Source: Natronorubrum thiooxidans (GTDB lineage: Archaea; Halobacteriota; Halobacteria; Halobacteriales; Natrialbaceae). Taken from it: 64,000 bases of DNA. Position 1 is the first letter of the stretch. Each line of letters begins with the position of its first letter. The position numbers and the translations under genes are program-made. Shown here in pieces: positions 36,993 to 45,302 of this stretch. Under the pieces are notes generated by a model that worked only from the letters and a program-made list of their open reading frames with translations, ran no database searches and was not told the DNA's origin. The DNA is taken from NCBI RefSeq assembly GCF_900156475.1, contig NZ_FTNR01000003.1, positions 186,001 through 250,000 on the forward strand, given 5' to 3'.

Positions 36993-37910
36993 ATGGGCGA
37001 GACGTACTACGACGTTCTCGAGGTGGGTTCCGATGCCACACGAGACGAGATTCAGGCGGCGTATCGCGAGCGCGTCCTCGAGACCCATCCCGACCACAAC
37101 GACGCCCCCGACGCGGCCGCACAGTTCAAGCGGGTCGCAAGGGCGAAATCGGTGCTCACCGACGGCGACGAACGAGCCAGATACGATCGCCTCGACCACG
37201 ACGCCTACGTCCGACTCGCCCAGCAGTCGACCGCCTCGAGTGAGGCGAAAACGACGGACGAGGCGAACGAGAGTCACCGAGACGACGGTCGGACACGGAC
37301 CGAAACTGACCGAACACGCTCGCGGACGGCGTCGGACCGAACCGATCGGGCTGCGAGCCATCACGCGCGTCACCGGCGTCAGCGACAGCGAAGGCAGGCC
37401 CGCACACAGGCGACAGATGAGTGGCCGTTCGACCGCGACGAGGCAGCCACGGCCACGGGTCACACGCATGCGACGGCCAACGATACCGAGCCATCGAGAG
37501 CGAGCGAGTCACCCGCAGACTCGACGGCCGACTTCCGGTATGCCGTCCACGATTGGGACGGCAACATCGACCTCGAGTGGGACGGCCGGCTGATCGATCA
37601 CACGACGGCGGTGACACTCGGCTGTCTCTGGCTCCTGTATCCGATCCTCGTCGCGGCGACTCTCACCCCGCTGTTCCCGACGGTCGTCAACGGTATCGTC
37701 GCCGCGTGTACGCTGGTGCTTGTCGGGGCGGTCCTCACGAAACCCTGGATCGCGACCGCGTTGTTCGGGTTCTGGAGTCTCGTGTTCCCGCTCGTGATGC
37801 TCCGGAGCACCGTCGTCGAATCGGTGTCAGTTACCGGACTGCTCGCGCTCGGATTCGTCTGGGTGCCGTTTGGCTACGCGCTCGGACTCTGGTGGGCACT
37901 CCGGCCGTGA
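36993..37910 (+). CDS. Membrane-anchored J-domain protein
   Basis: The 305-residue protein starts with a J domain: YYDVLEVGSDATRDEIQAAYRERVLETHPDHND holds the HPD motif that stimulates Hsp70 ATPase. A long, Arg/Thr/His/Gln-rich hydrophilic linker follows (about residues 85-180), then three or four hydrophobic helices (LGCLWLLYPILVAATLTPLF and following) at the C-terminus. It lacks the zinc-finger and substrate domains of DnaJ, so it is a specialised co-chaperone that would recruit DnaK to the membrane. The ATG at 36993 is preferred because MGETYYDVL is the usual start. Its stop is 3 bases from the convergent menD stop. Confidence 0.85.
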   Translation: MGETYYDVLEVGSDATRDEIQAAYRERVLETHPDHNDAPDAAAQFKRVARAKSVLTDGDERARYDRLDHDAYVRLAQQSTASSEAKTTDEANESHRDDGRTRTETDRTRSRTASDRTDRAASHHARHRRQRQRRQARTQATDEWPFDRDEAATATGHTHATANDTEPSRASESPADSTADFRYAVHDWDGNIDLEWDGRLIDHTTAVTLGCLWLLYPILVAATLTPLFPTVVNGIVAACTLVLVGAVLTKPWIATALFGFWSLVFPLVMLRSTVVESVSVTGLLALGFVWVPFGYALGLWWALRP

Positions 37911-37913
37911 ACG

Positions 37914-39719
37914 CTACGGACGTCCCGCGCCGATTTCGTCACGGACCCGCTCCCGAAGCGCGTCCCGTCGCCGGTGGTTCGCGTCCGACTCGAAGTCGAC
38001 AGCGAGCACTTGAGTCCCCTCGGACTCGAGCGATTGACGGTACGCGGAGACAAACTCCACGGGAGCGACGCGCTCGAACTCGAGGCCATACAGGTCGCCC
38101 AGTGGCTCGAACTCGAGGCCGTGGGGCGTTTTGAACTGGTCGGTAAACGGCGGCTCGAACTCTTCGATCGGCAGTTTATGGAAAATGCCGCCGCCGTCGT
38201 TGTCCAGCAGAACGATCGTCGCATCGACGTCACAACGGTCGACGGCGAGCAGGCCGTTCGAGTCGTGATAGAAGGCCAGATCCCCGGTGACGAGAACGAG
38301 CGGCTCGTCAGTCGCGCTGCCAGCGCCCAGTGCTGTGCTCGTGATGCCGTCGATACCGCTTGCGCCACGGTTCCCGAGCACCGTGAGATCGGTCGATTGT
38401 GGCCGACCGAACCGATCTGCGTCCCGAATCGGCATACTGTTCGAGACGAAGACGGTCGCCGGATTCGGTGCGTTCTCGAGGACCGAAGCGAGGATCGCCC
38501 CCTCGAACGGGTCGGCCTCGAGCGTCTTCGGCGCGAGTGCGTCGTCACGAACGCGCCAGTGAGCGCGTTCGGCGGCGTCGAATCGGGCTCGCCACTCGCG
38601 TTCGTCAGCGTCCGTTTCGGTCGTTGCTCCGTTGTCGAGCGCCTCACACAGCCTCTCGAACACGGGGCCGGGAGCGGCCGCGAGCAGTTCCGTCGCGGTG
38701 AACGTCGCCTCGCGCCACGCCCCGGCGGGGTCGAGCAGGAACTGGCGGGCATCGCTGTCACGTAGTGCGTGGCGCAGCGGCTTCGAGGTCGGCGAGGCAC
38801 CGAATCGGACGACGACGTCCGGTTCCGGCAGCTCGCTGATGTAGCCGTCGTAGCCGCCGTAGACGCGGCGTTCGTCGGCGTCGGTCCCGACGTGAGGGCC
38901 GAATCGAAGGTTCGAGAGCGGATCGGCGAGGATCGGTGCGCCGATGTGGTCGGCCACCGCGACGACGTCGGCTGGCTCGAGCCCTGATAGCGCTGCTGGG
39001 TCAGCCGGTCCAGCCACGATCAGCGGGCGTTCGGTGTCTGCGAGCGCGTCAAGGAGCGGTCGAAGCTGGTCGACCTCGAGCGTCACTGAACCGGTCGTGG
39101 TCTCGACGAATGCTCCCTCCCGCCCTGTGCCGGCCAGCGTCTCCGAAAACACCTCGGGAACGTCTCCCGGAACCTCGAGTGGCTCGAGCGGCTTGCGGAA
39201 CGGACAGTTCAGGTGGACGGGACCAGGATCAGGACCGCCGGTTTCGGCGAGTGCCCGTGCGGCGGTCGTCCGGAGGCTCCGTACCTTGCGCTCGTCGGCT
39301 TCGGGGTCGGGGAGTTCCGCATACCACCGAACCGTGTCACCGTATAGTTTGACCTGATCGACCGTCTGGTTCGCGCCGCTGTCGCGGAGTTCGGCAGGGC
39401 GGTCGGCCGTCAACACGAGCAGCGGCACGCGGGCCTGATCGGCCTCCATTACAGCAGGATGAAAGTTCGCCGCCGCCGTCCCCGAGGTGCAGACCAGTGC
39501 CGTCGGCTCGCCGGTCCGGCGTGCGCGCCCGAGCGTGAAAAAGGCCGCCGAGCGCTCGTCGAGATGCGAGTAGACGTCGACCTCAGGATGGGCGGCGAAG
39601 GCGACCGTCAGCGGCGTCGAGCGACTGCCAGGGGCGATGCAGACGGCCTCGAGGCCGCCCGTTGCGAGTTCGTCGACGAGGACGCGACCCCACAGCGTCG
39701 CGCGATTTGGTGCACTCAT
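37914..39719 (-). CDS. menD: SEPHCHC synthase
   Basis: The 601-residue thiamine-diphosphate enzyme has WGRVLVDELATGGLEAVCIAPGSRSTPL at the N-terminus and the MenD-type C-terminal ThDP site GDLAFYHDSNGLLAV followed by VLLDNDGGGIFH. It joins isochorismate and 2-oxoglutarate in the first committed step of menaquinone synthesis. It lies 4 bases downstream of menF and is clearly co-transcribed. The ATG at 39719 gives the family N-terminus; the frame is open to 39818, inside menF. Confidence 0.95.
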   Translation of the reverse strand: MSAPNRATLWGRVLVDELATGGLEAVCIAPGSRSTPLTVAFAAHPEVDVYSHLDERSAAFFTLGRARRTGEPTALVCTSGTAAANFHPAVMEADQARVPLLVLTADRPAELRDSGANQTVDQVKLYGDTVRWYAELPDPEADERKVRSLRTTAARALAETGGPDPGPVHLNCPFRKPLEPLEVPGDVPEVFSETLAGTGREGAFVETTTGSVTLEVDQLRPLLDALADTERPLIVAGPADPAALSGLEPADVVAVADHIGAPILADPLSNLRFGPHVGTDADERRVYGGYDGYISELPEPDVVVRFGASPTSKPLRHALRDSDARQFLLDPAGAWREATFTATELLAAAPGPVFERLCEALDNGATTETDADEREWRARFDAAERAHWRVRDDALAPKTLEADPFEGAILASVLENAPNPATVFVSNSMPIRDADRFGRPQSTDLTVLGNRGASGIDGITSTALGAGSATDEPLVLVTGDLAFYHDSNGLLAVDRCDVDATIVLLDNDGGGIFHKLPIEEFEPPFTDQFKTPHGLEFEPLGDLYGLEFERVAPVEFVSAYRQSLESEGTQVLAVDFESDANHRRRDALRERVRDEIGAGRP

Positions 39720-39723
39720 CGGA

Positions 39724-41082
39724 TCACCGCAGTTCGTCGAGGATCGGTCGGAACTTGAGCTGTACCTCGTCCCACTCGTCGTCGGGGTCGCTGTCGGCGA
39801 CGATGCCGCTGCCGGCAAAGAGCGTCACCGTGTCGTCGCTTGCGACCCCGGAACGGAGGCCGACCGCGAACTCGCCGTCACCGGCGGCGTCGAACCAGCC
39901 GACGGGCGCGGCGTACCAGCCACGATCGAATGTCTCCGTATCGCGGATCGTTTCCCAGGCCGCTGCGGGCGGCACGCCACCAACGGCGGGCGTCGGATGC
40001 AGGGCTTCGACGAGTTCGAGGACGTGTCGATCCGCCTCGAGGGTCGCCGTAATCGGTGTCTGCAAGTGCTGAATCGTCGCGAGCCGTCTGATCGTCTGCT
40101 CGGCGACGGCGAGTTCGGACGCGAGTGGCTCGAGTTGGTCGCGAATCGCCTCGACGACGAGGCCGTGTTCGCGCTGGACCTTCTCGCTGTCGCGCATCTC
40201 TTCGGCGTGGGCGTCGTCTTCTTCCGGCATGTCGCCGCGTGGCACGGAGCCGGCAAGTGCCTCCGTCTCGACGCGGTCGCCGCGTTTCGAGACGAGGCGT
40301 TCGGGTGGCGCACCGAAGAAGGTCTCGTCGGCGTCGGGGCCGATCAGGAACCGATAACAGTTCGGATACTGCCGGCGCAGGCGCTCGAGCGTGCCGGGAA
40401 CGTCGATTGACTCCTCGAGGCTGACCGACAGCGATTGGGCGAGGACGACCTTCGTGATCGTCCCTCGGTCGATGCGCTCGAGGGCGGCTTCGACCTGCTC
40501 GGTCCAGGCCGCCTGCGAGGTCGTCCGCTGTGTCGATTCGACGCCGGGGCCGGTGCCACTCGGCTGCATCGCCGGGAGGTCGGCCAGCCGGTCGTACCAG
40601 CGCTCGAGGCGTTCGGTCGCCGTCTCGGCATCGGTTGCAACGGCCGTCAACCAGGTTCCCTCCTCGCTGCGGACGACGAGCGTCCGTGGGATCACGAACG
40701 AAGCCGCGTCGAAGCCGGTCCAGGGTGGTCCCGGCTCGTGCTCATCGTGAAACGAAAACCCGCCGAACGCTCGCGGCCGAGCCACGCGCGGCCCGCTATG
40801 GTCTACTCCGGCAAACGTTCGATCGGCAGCCGCTCGAATGCGGTCGAACCGGTCCGGCCCGCGAGCGGATAGTCGTGCGGCGATGCCCCGTCCGACGACC
40901 TCGAGGCCGTCGGGGGTGGCCCACAGAACTCGAGACTCGTGTTCGGCATCGACGATCGCGCCGAACGACACGTCCTCGAGTTCGCGGCTATAACTAACGA
41001 GATCGGTCGGTTCGTCGGCTGGCGGTGACTCCGTCTCAGCCGTCAGTCGACGCCCACCCGACGATCCATCCATTGATCGCAT
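39724..41082 (-). CDS. menF: Isochorismate synthase
   Basis: The 452-residue protein has a chorismate-binding domain, with TKVVLAQSLSVS, ETFFGAPPERLVSKRGDRVETEALAGSVPRG, HPTPAVGGVP and the C-terminal DPDDEWDEVQLKF, which point to isochorismate rather than anthranilate synthase. It converts chorismate to isochorismate for MenD, the next gene. The N-terminal 40 residues are acidic and variable; an in-frame ATG at 41073 is an alternative start. Confidence 0.93.
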   Translation of the reverse strand: MRSMDGSSGGRRLTAETESPPADEPTDLVSYSRELEDVSFGAIVDAEHESRVLWATPDGLEVVGRGIAARLSARGPDRFDRIRAAADRTFAGVDHSGPRVARPRAFGGFSFHDEHEPGPPWTGFDAASFVIPRTLVVRSEEGTWLTAVATDAETATERLERWYDRLADLPAMQPSGTGPGVESTQRTTSQAAWTEQVEAALERIDRGTITKVVLAQSLSVSLEESIDVPGTLERLRRQYPNCYRFLIGPDADETFFGAPPERLVSKRGDRVETEALAGSVPRGDMPEEDDAHAEEMRDSEKVQREHGLVVEAIRDQLEPLASELAVAEQTIRRLATIQHLQTPITATLEADRHVLELVEALHPTPAVGGVPPAAAWETIRDTETFDRGWYAAPVGWFDAAGDGEFAVGLRSGVASDDTVTLFAGSGIVADSDPDDEWDEVQLKFRPILDELR

Positions 41083-41121
41083 CTCAGGACTGCCGCGTCT
41101 TCAGCCTAACTATTCCGGGTG

Positions 41122-41760
41122 CTAGCTGTACCGTTCTTCCTGCCACGGGTTTGCCGTCCGGGAGTAACCACGCCGCTCCCAGTAGCCGCGTTCAGGCTCC
41201 GTCAGGAACTCGATGCCGTCGACCCACTTTGCGCCCTTGTAGGCGTATCGATGCGGGGTGACGACCCGCAGTGGGCCGCCGTGGTCGGCCGGCAGCGGCT
41301 CGCCGTCGTACCCCCACGCGAACAACACCCCCTCACGCAGACAGTCCTCGAGCGGGAGGTCGGTCGTGTAGCCGTCGAGTGCCGAGAACATGACGTGGAC
41401 GGCCTGCCCCGAGTCCGTCGGGTTGCCCGTCGACCGTCGCTCGTCGACGTCGTCGATGACCCCCGCACGCTCGGCGAGCTCGAGGAACGGAACACCGGTA
41501 AACGCACAGTCGAACATGCTCCAGCCGGTGACGCAGTGAAAGTCCTGTTGCTGAGTCTCGCTCGGCAGATCCTGAAACTCGTCCCACGAAAACGTGAGTT
41601 CGTTTTCGACGGCCCCGGTGACAGTAAATTCCCACGTCTCTGGGTCCCACTCCGGCGTGGGCCCTTTCGAGAGGACCGGAAACGCCTCGGTTTCGCGCTG
41701 TCCCGGTGGAAGCCGCTCGTCGCCGAACTCCTCGTAGAGTTCCGTGACGTCCTTGTGCAT
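41122..41760 (-). CDS. Sulfite-oxidase-like molybdopterin protein
   Basis: The 212-residue protein has the oxidoreductase molybdopterin-binding fold of the sulfite oxidase/YedY group. FHCVTGWSMFD holds the Cys that would ligate molybdenum, and GGPLRVVTPHRYAYKGAKWVDGIEF is the typical C-terminal cofactor-binding block. It has no signal peptide and no dimerisation domain, so it is a minimal cytoplasmic version. The substrate is unknown. The ATG at 41760 is the first that gives a normal acidic haloarchaeal protein; the frame upstream is basic and antisense-like. Confidence 0.88.
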   Translation of the reverse strand: MHKDVTELYEEFGDERLPPGQRETEAFPVLSKGPTPEWDPETWEFTVTGAVENELTFSWDEFQDLPSETQQQDFHCVTGWSMFDCAFTGVPFLELAERAGVIDDVDERRSTGNPTDSGQAVHVMFSALDGYTTDLPLEDCLREGVLFAWGYDGEPLPADHGGPLRVVTPHRYAYKGAKWVDGIEFLTEPERGYWERRGYSRTANPWQEERYS

Positions 41761-41980
41761 ACCCGTTCGTTCGTGTCGACGACTGTAGCTGTGACGCCTC
41801 CAGTCGACATAAGAGCGCACGATCGCCCCGAGTGAGACGACTGGCAGAACCAAGACCGGATTTCCGGGACGGCACCGTGATCGAAACGGATCGAAACGGT
41901 TCGTTTGACGACACACTTCGCGCCCTTTCTTGTGAAACCCTCGCCACCTCTTAGTACCGTCTCGCCGATACTCGTCCCGT

Positions 41981-42280
41981 ATGGCGAGCAAACAGCAGCT
42001 CACGGAACGAGACGTCTCCGGACAGATGGTAGAAGAAGCTGGCGAGCAGGCCCTCGGCCCGGCAGCCCTCGCGTCGGCCGCATCGGTCGGACTGTCGTTG
42101 TACTACTTCTTCGTCCGCGGGGACCGCCAGCTCGGCGCGTTCGTCGGCCTCTGGCCGCCGACCATCCTCGCGTTCGCGAGTTACTTCAACCAGCGGAAGA
42201 TGCGCCGACAACTCGACTCGATCACCCAGCCGGGGACGACGCTGAAGAACGCGCTCGATTCGATGATGGGGAATAAATAA
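41981..42280 (+). CDS. Small haloarchaeal membrane protein
   Basis: This 99-residue protein has an acidic N-terminus, two hydrophobic segments (AALASAASVGLSLYYFFV and FVGLWPPTILAFASYF) and a hydrophilic C-terminal helix NQRKMRRQLDSITQPGTTLKNA. A TTAGTA box centred about 28 bases before the ATG supports a leaderless start. It resembles small conserved membrane proteins of Halobacteria with no known role. About 210 bases without a gene follow. Confidence 0.68.
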   Translation: MASKQQLTERDVSGQMVEEAGEQALGPAALASAASVGLSLYYFFVRGDRQLGAFVGLWPPTILAFASYFNQRKMRRQLDSITQPGTTLKNALDSMMGNK

Positions 42281-42492
42281 GCTGACCGCAACACCCACGA
42301 CGAGCGCGCCGATCGCCGTCCTGAAACCGGTCTCACGATCGATTTCGCCTGGTTTTCCGTCAGCGAATTACTCGAGGGAGAGACAGTGACGGCTATGAGA
42401 CGCTACTCCATTGATCTCACCGTGACTGATTCGCTCACGCAGTGTGGTGTCCCCGTCAAACCTAAATACCCCCTCGCCGAAAGCCGAATCAG

Positions 42493-42714
42493 ATGCCGAA
42501 AGTAGAGATCACCATACCGGAGCACCTCGAGATGCAGATCGCCCAGATGGTCGAACGCGGCGAGTTCGTCAACCGGGAGGAAGCGATCGAGGATCTCCTG
42601 TCGACGGGCATTAAGGCCTACAAGACCAGTGGACCGATGGACGAAGAAGAGGGTACAGGTACCGGCCTCGAGGACGACGGCATGATGGGCCACGACGACG
42701 AGTACGTCTTCTAA
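42493..42714 (+). CDS. Ribbon-helix-helix (CopG-like) DNA-binding protein
   Basis: The 73-residue protein has the RHH layout: a short strand MPKVEITIPEHLE, helix QIAQMVERGEF, then VNREEAIEDLLSTGIKAY. Such proteins bind DNA as dimers through the strand pair. The C-terminal 25 residues are acidic and flexible. A CTAAATA box centred about 27 bases before the ATG fits a leaderless transcript. No partner toxin is visible, so it is more likely a small regulator than an antitoxin. Confidence 0.8.
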   Translation: MPKVEITIPEHLEMQIAQMVERGEFVNREEAIEDLLSTGIKAYKTSGPMDEEEGTGTGLEDDGMMGHDDEYVF

Positions 42715-42744
42715 TTCCTGCGTTTCGCGGTGACGATCGTTGTT

Positions 42745-42906
42745 TTATAGTGCAATCGTTAGGAGCGGGATCCCGAACGCGATTGCCACGCCGATCGCCG
42801 TGACGACAAACCCGATGCCGACCGCGCTCGAGGAGTAATCGCTCATCGGTGCCGTCGTTCGTTCGGCCGAGTCCTGAGCCGCCGTCTGGTCCGTGTCGGC
42901 TGTCAT
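42745..42906 (-). CDS. Very small membrane protein
   Basis: The frame ends in a hydrophobic helix (SAVGIGFVVTAIGVAIAFGIPLLTIAL) right at the C-terminus after an acidic, Thr-rich N-terminus (MTADTDQTAAQDSAERTTAP). From the ATG at 42906 the product is 53 residues. Small one-helix proteins of this shape are conserved in Halobacteria with no known function. The open frame extends upstream to 43134, but that part overlaps the hisF start and is not acidic. Confidence 0.6.
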   Translation of the reverse strand: MTADTDQTAAQDSAERTTAPMSDYSSSAVGIGFVVTAIGVAIAFGIPLLTIAL

Positions 42907-43050
42907 ATGAGCGTGTTGTCCACTCGCCACAATAAAGACATCCATCATCGGCACTGACGGCCGTGTCCGATCGATCGCACGAGCGGGGGAGCGATTGCTC
43001 GATCCAGACGGCTTTACTACCCGGGGTGCAAACCCTCGCGTAACAACCAC

Positions 43051-43866
43051 ATGACGCTGACCAAACGAATCATCCCGTGTATCGACGTCGACCTGGACGA
43101 AGATGGGAACCCGGCGGTCTACACTGGCGTTCACTTCGAGGATCTCAAGTACACCGGCGATCCGGTCGAGATGGCCCGCGCGTACAACGAACTGGGGGCC
43201 GACGAGTTCGTCTTCCTCGATATCACCGCCTCAGCGGAGGGGCGTGAGACGATGCTCCACGTCGTCGAACAGGTCGCCGACGAGGTGTTCATCCCGCTGA
43301 CCGTCGGCGGCGGCATCCGCACCACAGACGACATCAAAGAGACTCTGCGCGCTGGCGCGGACAAGGTCTCGATCACGACAGGCGCACTCGAGCGCCCCGA
43401 ACTGGTCAACGAGGGTGCGAAAGCCTTTGGCAGCCAGTGTATCGTCATCAGCGTCGACGCCCGACGCCGCTACGACGAGCAGGGTGAGAACTACATCGAG
43501 ATCGACGGCGAATCCTGCTGGTTCGAATGTACCAAGAAAGGCGGCCGCGAAGGGACGGGAATCGACGTCCTCGAGTGGGCCACAGAGGCCGAGTCCCGCG
43601 GTGCGGGCGAACTGTTCGTCAACTCGATCGACAAAGACGGAACGAAAGACGGCTACGACATCCCGCTGACGACGGCCGTCACCGAGACCGTCGATACGCC
43701 AGTCATCGCCTCCTCGGGCTGTGGCGGCCCAGAGGATATGTACGAGGTGTTCACCGAGGCCGACGCCGATGCCGGACTCGCCGCGTCGATCTTCCACTTC
43801 GACGAACACTCGATCAAGGATGTCAAACAGTATCTCGACGAACGGGACGTTCCAGTCCGGCTTTAG
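43051..43866 (+). CDS. hisF: Imidazole glycerol phosphate synthase, cyclase subunit
   Basis: The 271-residue TIM barrel has both catalytic aspartates in context: IPCIDVDLDEDG and IVISVDARRRYD. The phosphate-binding loops VGGGIRT and SSGCGGPEDM are intact. HisF with HisH makes IGP and AICAR in histidine synthesis. No other his gene is nearby. A CTTTACTA promoter-like element lies about 35 bases upstream of the ATG. Confidence 0.97.
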   Translation: MTLTKRIIPCIDVDLDEDGNPAVYTGVHFEDLKYTGDPVEMARAYNELGADEFVFLDITASAEGRETMLHVVEQVADEVFIPLTVGGGIRTTDDIKETLRAGADKVSITTGALERPELVNEGAKAFGSQCIVISVDARRRYDEQGENYIEIDGESCWFECTKKGGREGTGIDVLEWATEAESRGAGELFVNSIDKDGTKDGYDIPLTTAVTETVDTPVIASSGCGGPEDMYEVFTEADADAGLAASIFHFDEHSIKDVKQYLDERDVPVRL

Positions 43867-43959
43867 GCCGCACGCGAACACGGCGATACGAGACGTCTTG
43901 ACTGCTTTTCGTTCCGATTTCCAACACGCTTATACCGACACAGTTGTGCTCTACAACCA

Positions 43960-44787
43960 GTGAAATGGCGGTGTACGTGGTGTGGCAAACCACACGCGGA
44001 AAACGACCCACCCTGTGACAACTGCGGGCACAACACCTTCGAAGAAGCCGTCGTCCGCGAGGGAGACGAGCCGACGGTTTCGCCGACCGAAACGGTCGAT
44101 ACCGGGACGACGTACGTCTGGCAGTGTCCGAACTGTGGTCGCCAGCACGTCAGGAACAACCCACCCTGTTCGCGCTGTGGCAATCCCGACCTCAAGAAGA
44201 CCGAGCAGACCTACGACGACGTTGCTCGCGACCTCGAGACCCCGAGTTGGCTCGAAGTAGCCAGACCCTACGCCCCGATCCTCGTCGTCTTCGCGGTGGT
44301 CGCTGCACTGTTTGCGACCGGCATCGTCCCGCTATCGATCATTCCCGGCGTCGGCGCGCCGTCGCCACCCGACGCACCCGGCGAGGGCACCGAGGCGGCC
44401 GGGATCGACCTCGAGGCGACCGAACGCGAGGTTCACGAGCGACTCGAGGCCGACCGCGCTGCAGACGAGTCACGAACGTACGACAACGACCTCGCGGCGT
44501 ACGCCGAATACCTGAATCGCGCGCTCGTGGCGATCGAATACGACGATGCGAGTCCGGCACAGGTAACGCCGAGCGATTTCGGTGTCGACTGCCAGCGTGA
44601 TCCGATCGTCGGGCAAGCGGAACCGACGCTCACGCTCTCTGACTACGATGATGAAGCCGCGCTCGCCGATGCGGTGGCCGACGCCTTACAGTCGAGCGAC
44701 AGTCTCGGTGGGGCAGACCGCACCGCCGAAGGAATCGACATCCACGTCGTCGACGAGTCAGTCTACGTGTTCTACGCGGCGTGCTAG
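43960..44787 (+). CDS. Double zinc-ribbon membrane protein
   Basis: The 275-residue protein begins at GTG with two similar zinc ribbons: CTWCGKPHAENDPPCDNCG and CPNCGRQHVRNNPPCSRCG, each with two Cys pairs. One transmembrane helix follows (PILVVFAVVAALFATGIVPL). The outer part, starting with REVHERLEADRAADESRTYDNDLAAYAEYLN and ending in HVVDESVYVFYAAC, is reminiscent of a reduced CAP/SCP domain, but that is tentative. A CTTATAC box centred 28 bases before the GTG confirms the start. It may sense or bind nucleic acid or protein on the cytoplasmic side. Confidence 0.72.
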   Translation: MKWRCTWCGKPHAENDPPCDNCGHNTFEEAVVREGDEPTVSPTETVDTGTTYVWQCPNCGRQHVRNNPPCSRCGNPDLKKTEQTYDDVARDLETPSWLEVARPYAPILVVFAVVAALFATGIVPLSIIPGVGAPSPPDAPGEGTEAAGIDLEATEREVHERLEADRAADESRTYDNDLAAYAEYLNRALVAIEYDDASPAQVTPSDFGVDCQRDPIVGQAEPTLTLSDYDDEAALADAVADALQSSDSLGGADRTAEGIDIHVVDESVYVFYAAC

Positions 44788-44903
44788 TGGGCCGGTTTTG
44801 AATGATCACGAAACTGGTCGCTGACCGTGGCAAGCCGGACTCGAGCGTCGAGTCCGAAATCGAAGAAACGAGAGAATCGGGGCTCGGCCCGGGGCTGTCG
44901 CGT

Positions 44904-45188
44904 TTATGCGGCTGCTTCGAACGCGTCCCGGAACGAGGTCGCTTTCTCACGAACGTCGACTGCAGCCTCCTCGAGTGCCTCGAGGGGGTCGACGCCGGCT
45001 TCGGTTTTGATCGTCAGGATCGGTTCCGTCTGGCCACCTGACTGTTCGGGATTCACGTCGTAGGTGGCAGCGCTTACGTCGTCGTGCTCGAGCAGTGCGC
45101 CCTTGAGGACGTTCATAAAGGTGTGGTCCTCGCCGGTGATTTCGATCGAGAGTTCGTTCTCGCTGCTCTCGGTGACCCGCAGTTCCAT
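44904..45188 (-). CDS. rpoL: DNA-directed RNA polymerase subunit Rpo11 (L)
   Basis: This 94-residue protein fits the Rpb11/Rpo11 family: [23 protein letters not shown] (first part), the [15 protein letters not shown] helix that pairs with Rpo3, and a C-terminal helix [14 protein letters not shown]. It forms the assembly platform of archaeal RNA polymerase with Rpo3. The open frame extends far upstream to 46076, but everything before the ATG at 45188 is antisense to the rhomboid gene. The two genes are divergent, about 115 bases apart. Confidence 0.95.
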   Translation of the reverse strand: MELRVTESSENELSIEITGEDHTFMNVLKGALLEHDDVSAATYDVNPEQSGGQTEPILTIKTEAGVDPLEALEEAAVDVREKATSFRDAFEAAA

Positions 45189-45302
45189 AGTCTCGTTTCC
45201 GTTCGTCGGCTGCTTGTACCTTTCCTTTCGGTCGAGTTCGGTCCGGGTGAGTACCCGAATGGGAGAGGAAATCCATATACAGTCTCGCCCGAACCAGAGG
45301 AT

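Noticed and set aside
41879-41910. Direct repeat GATCGAAACG twice followed by GTTCG
   Set aside because: Only two copies between divergent genes, with no symmetry strong enough to call an operator; could be chance.
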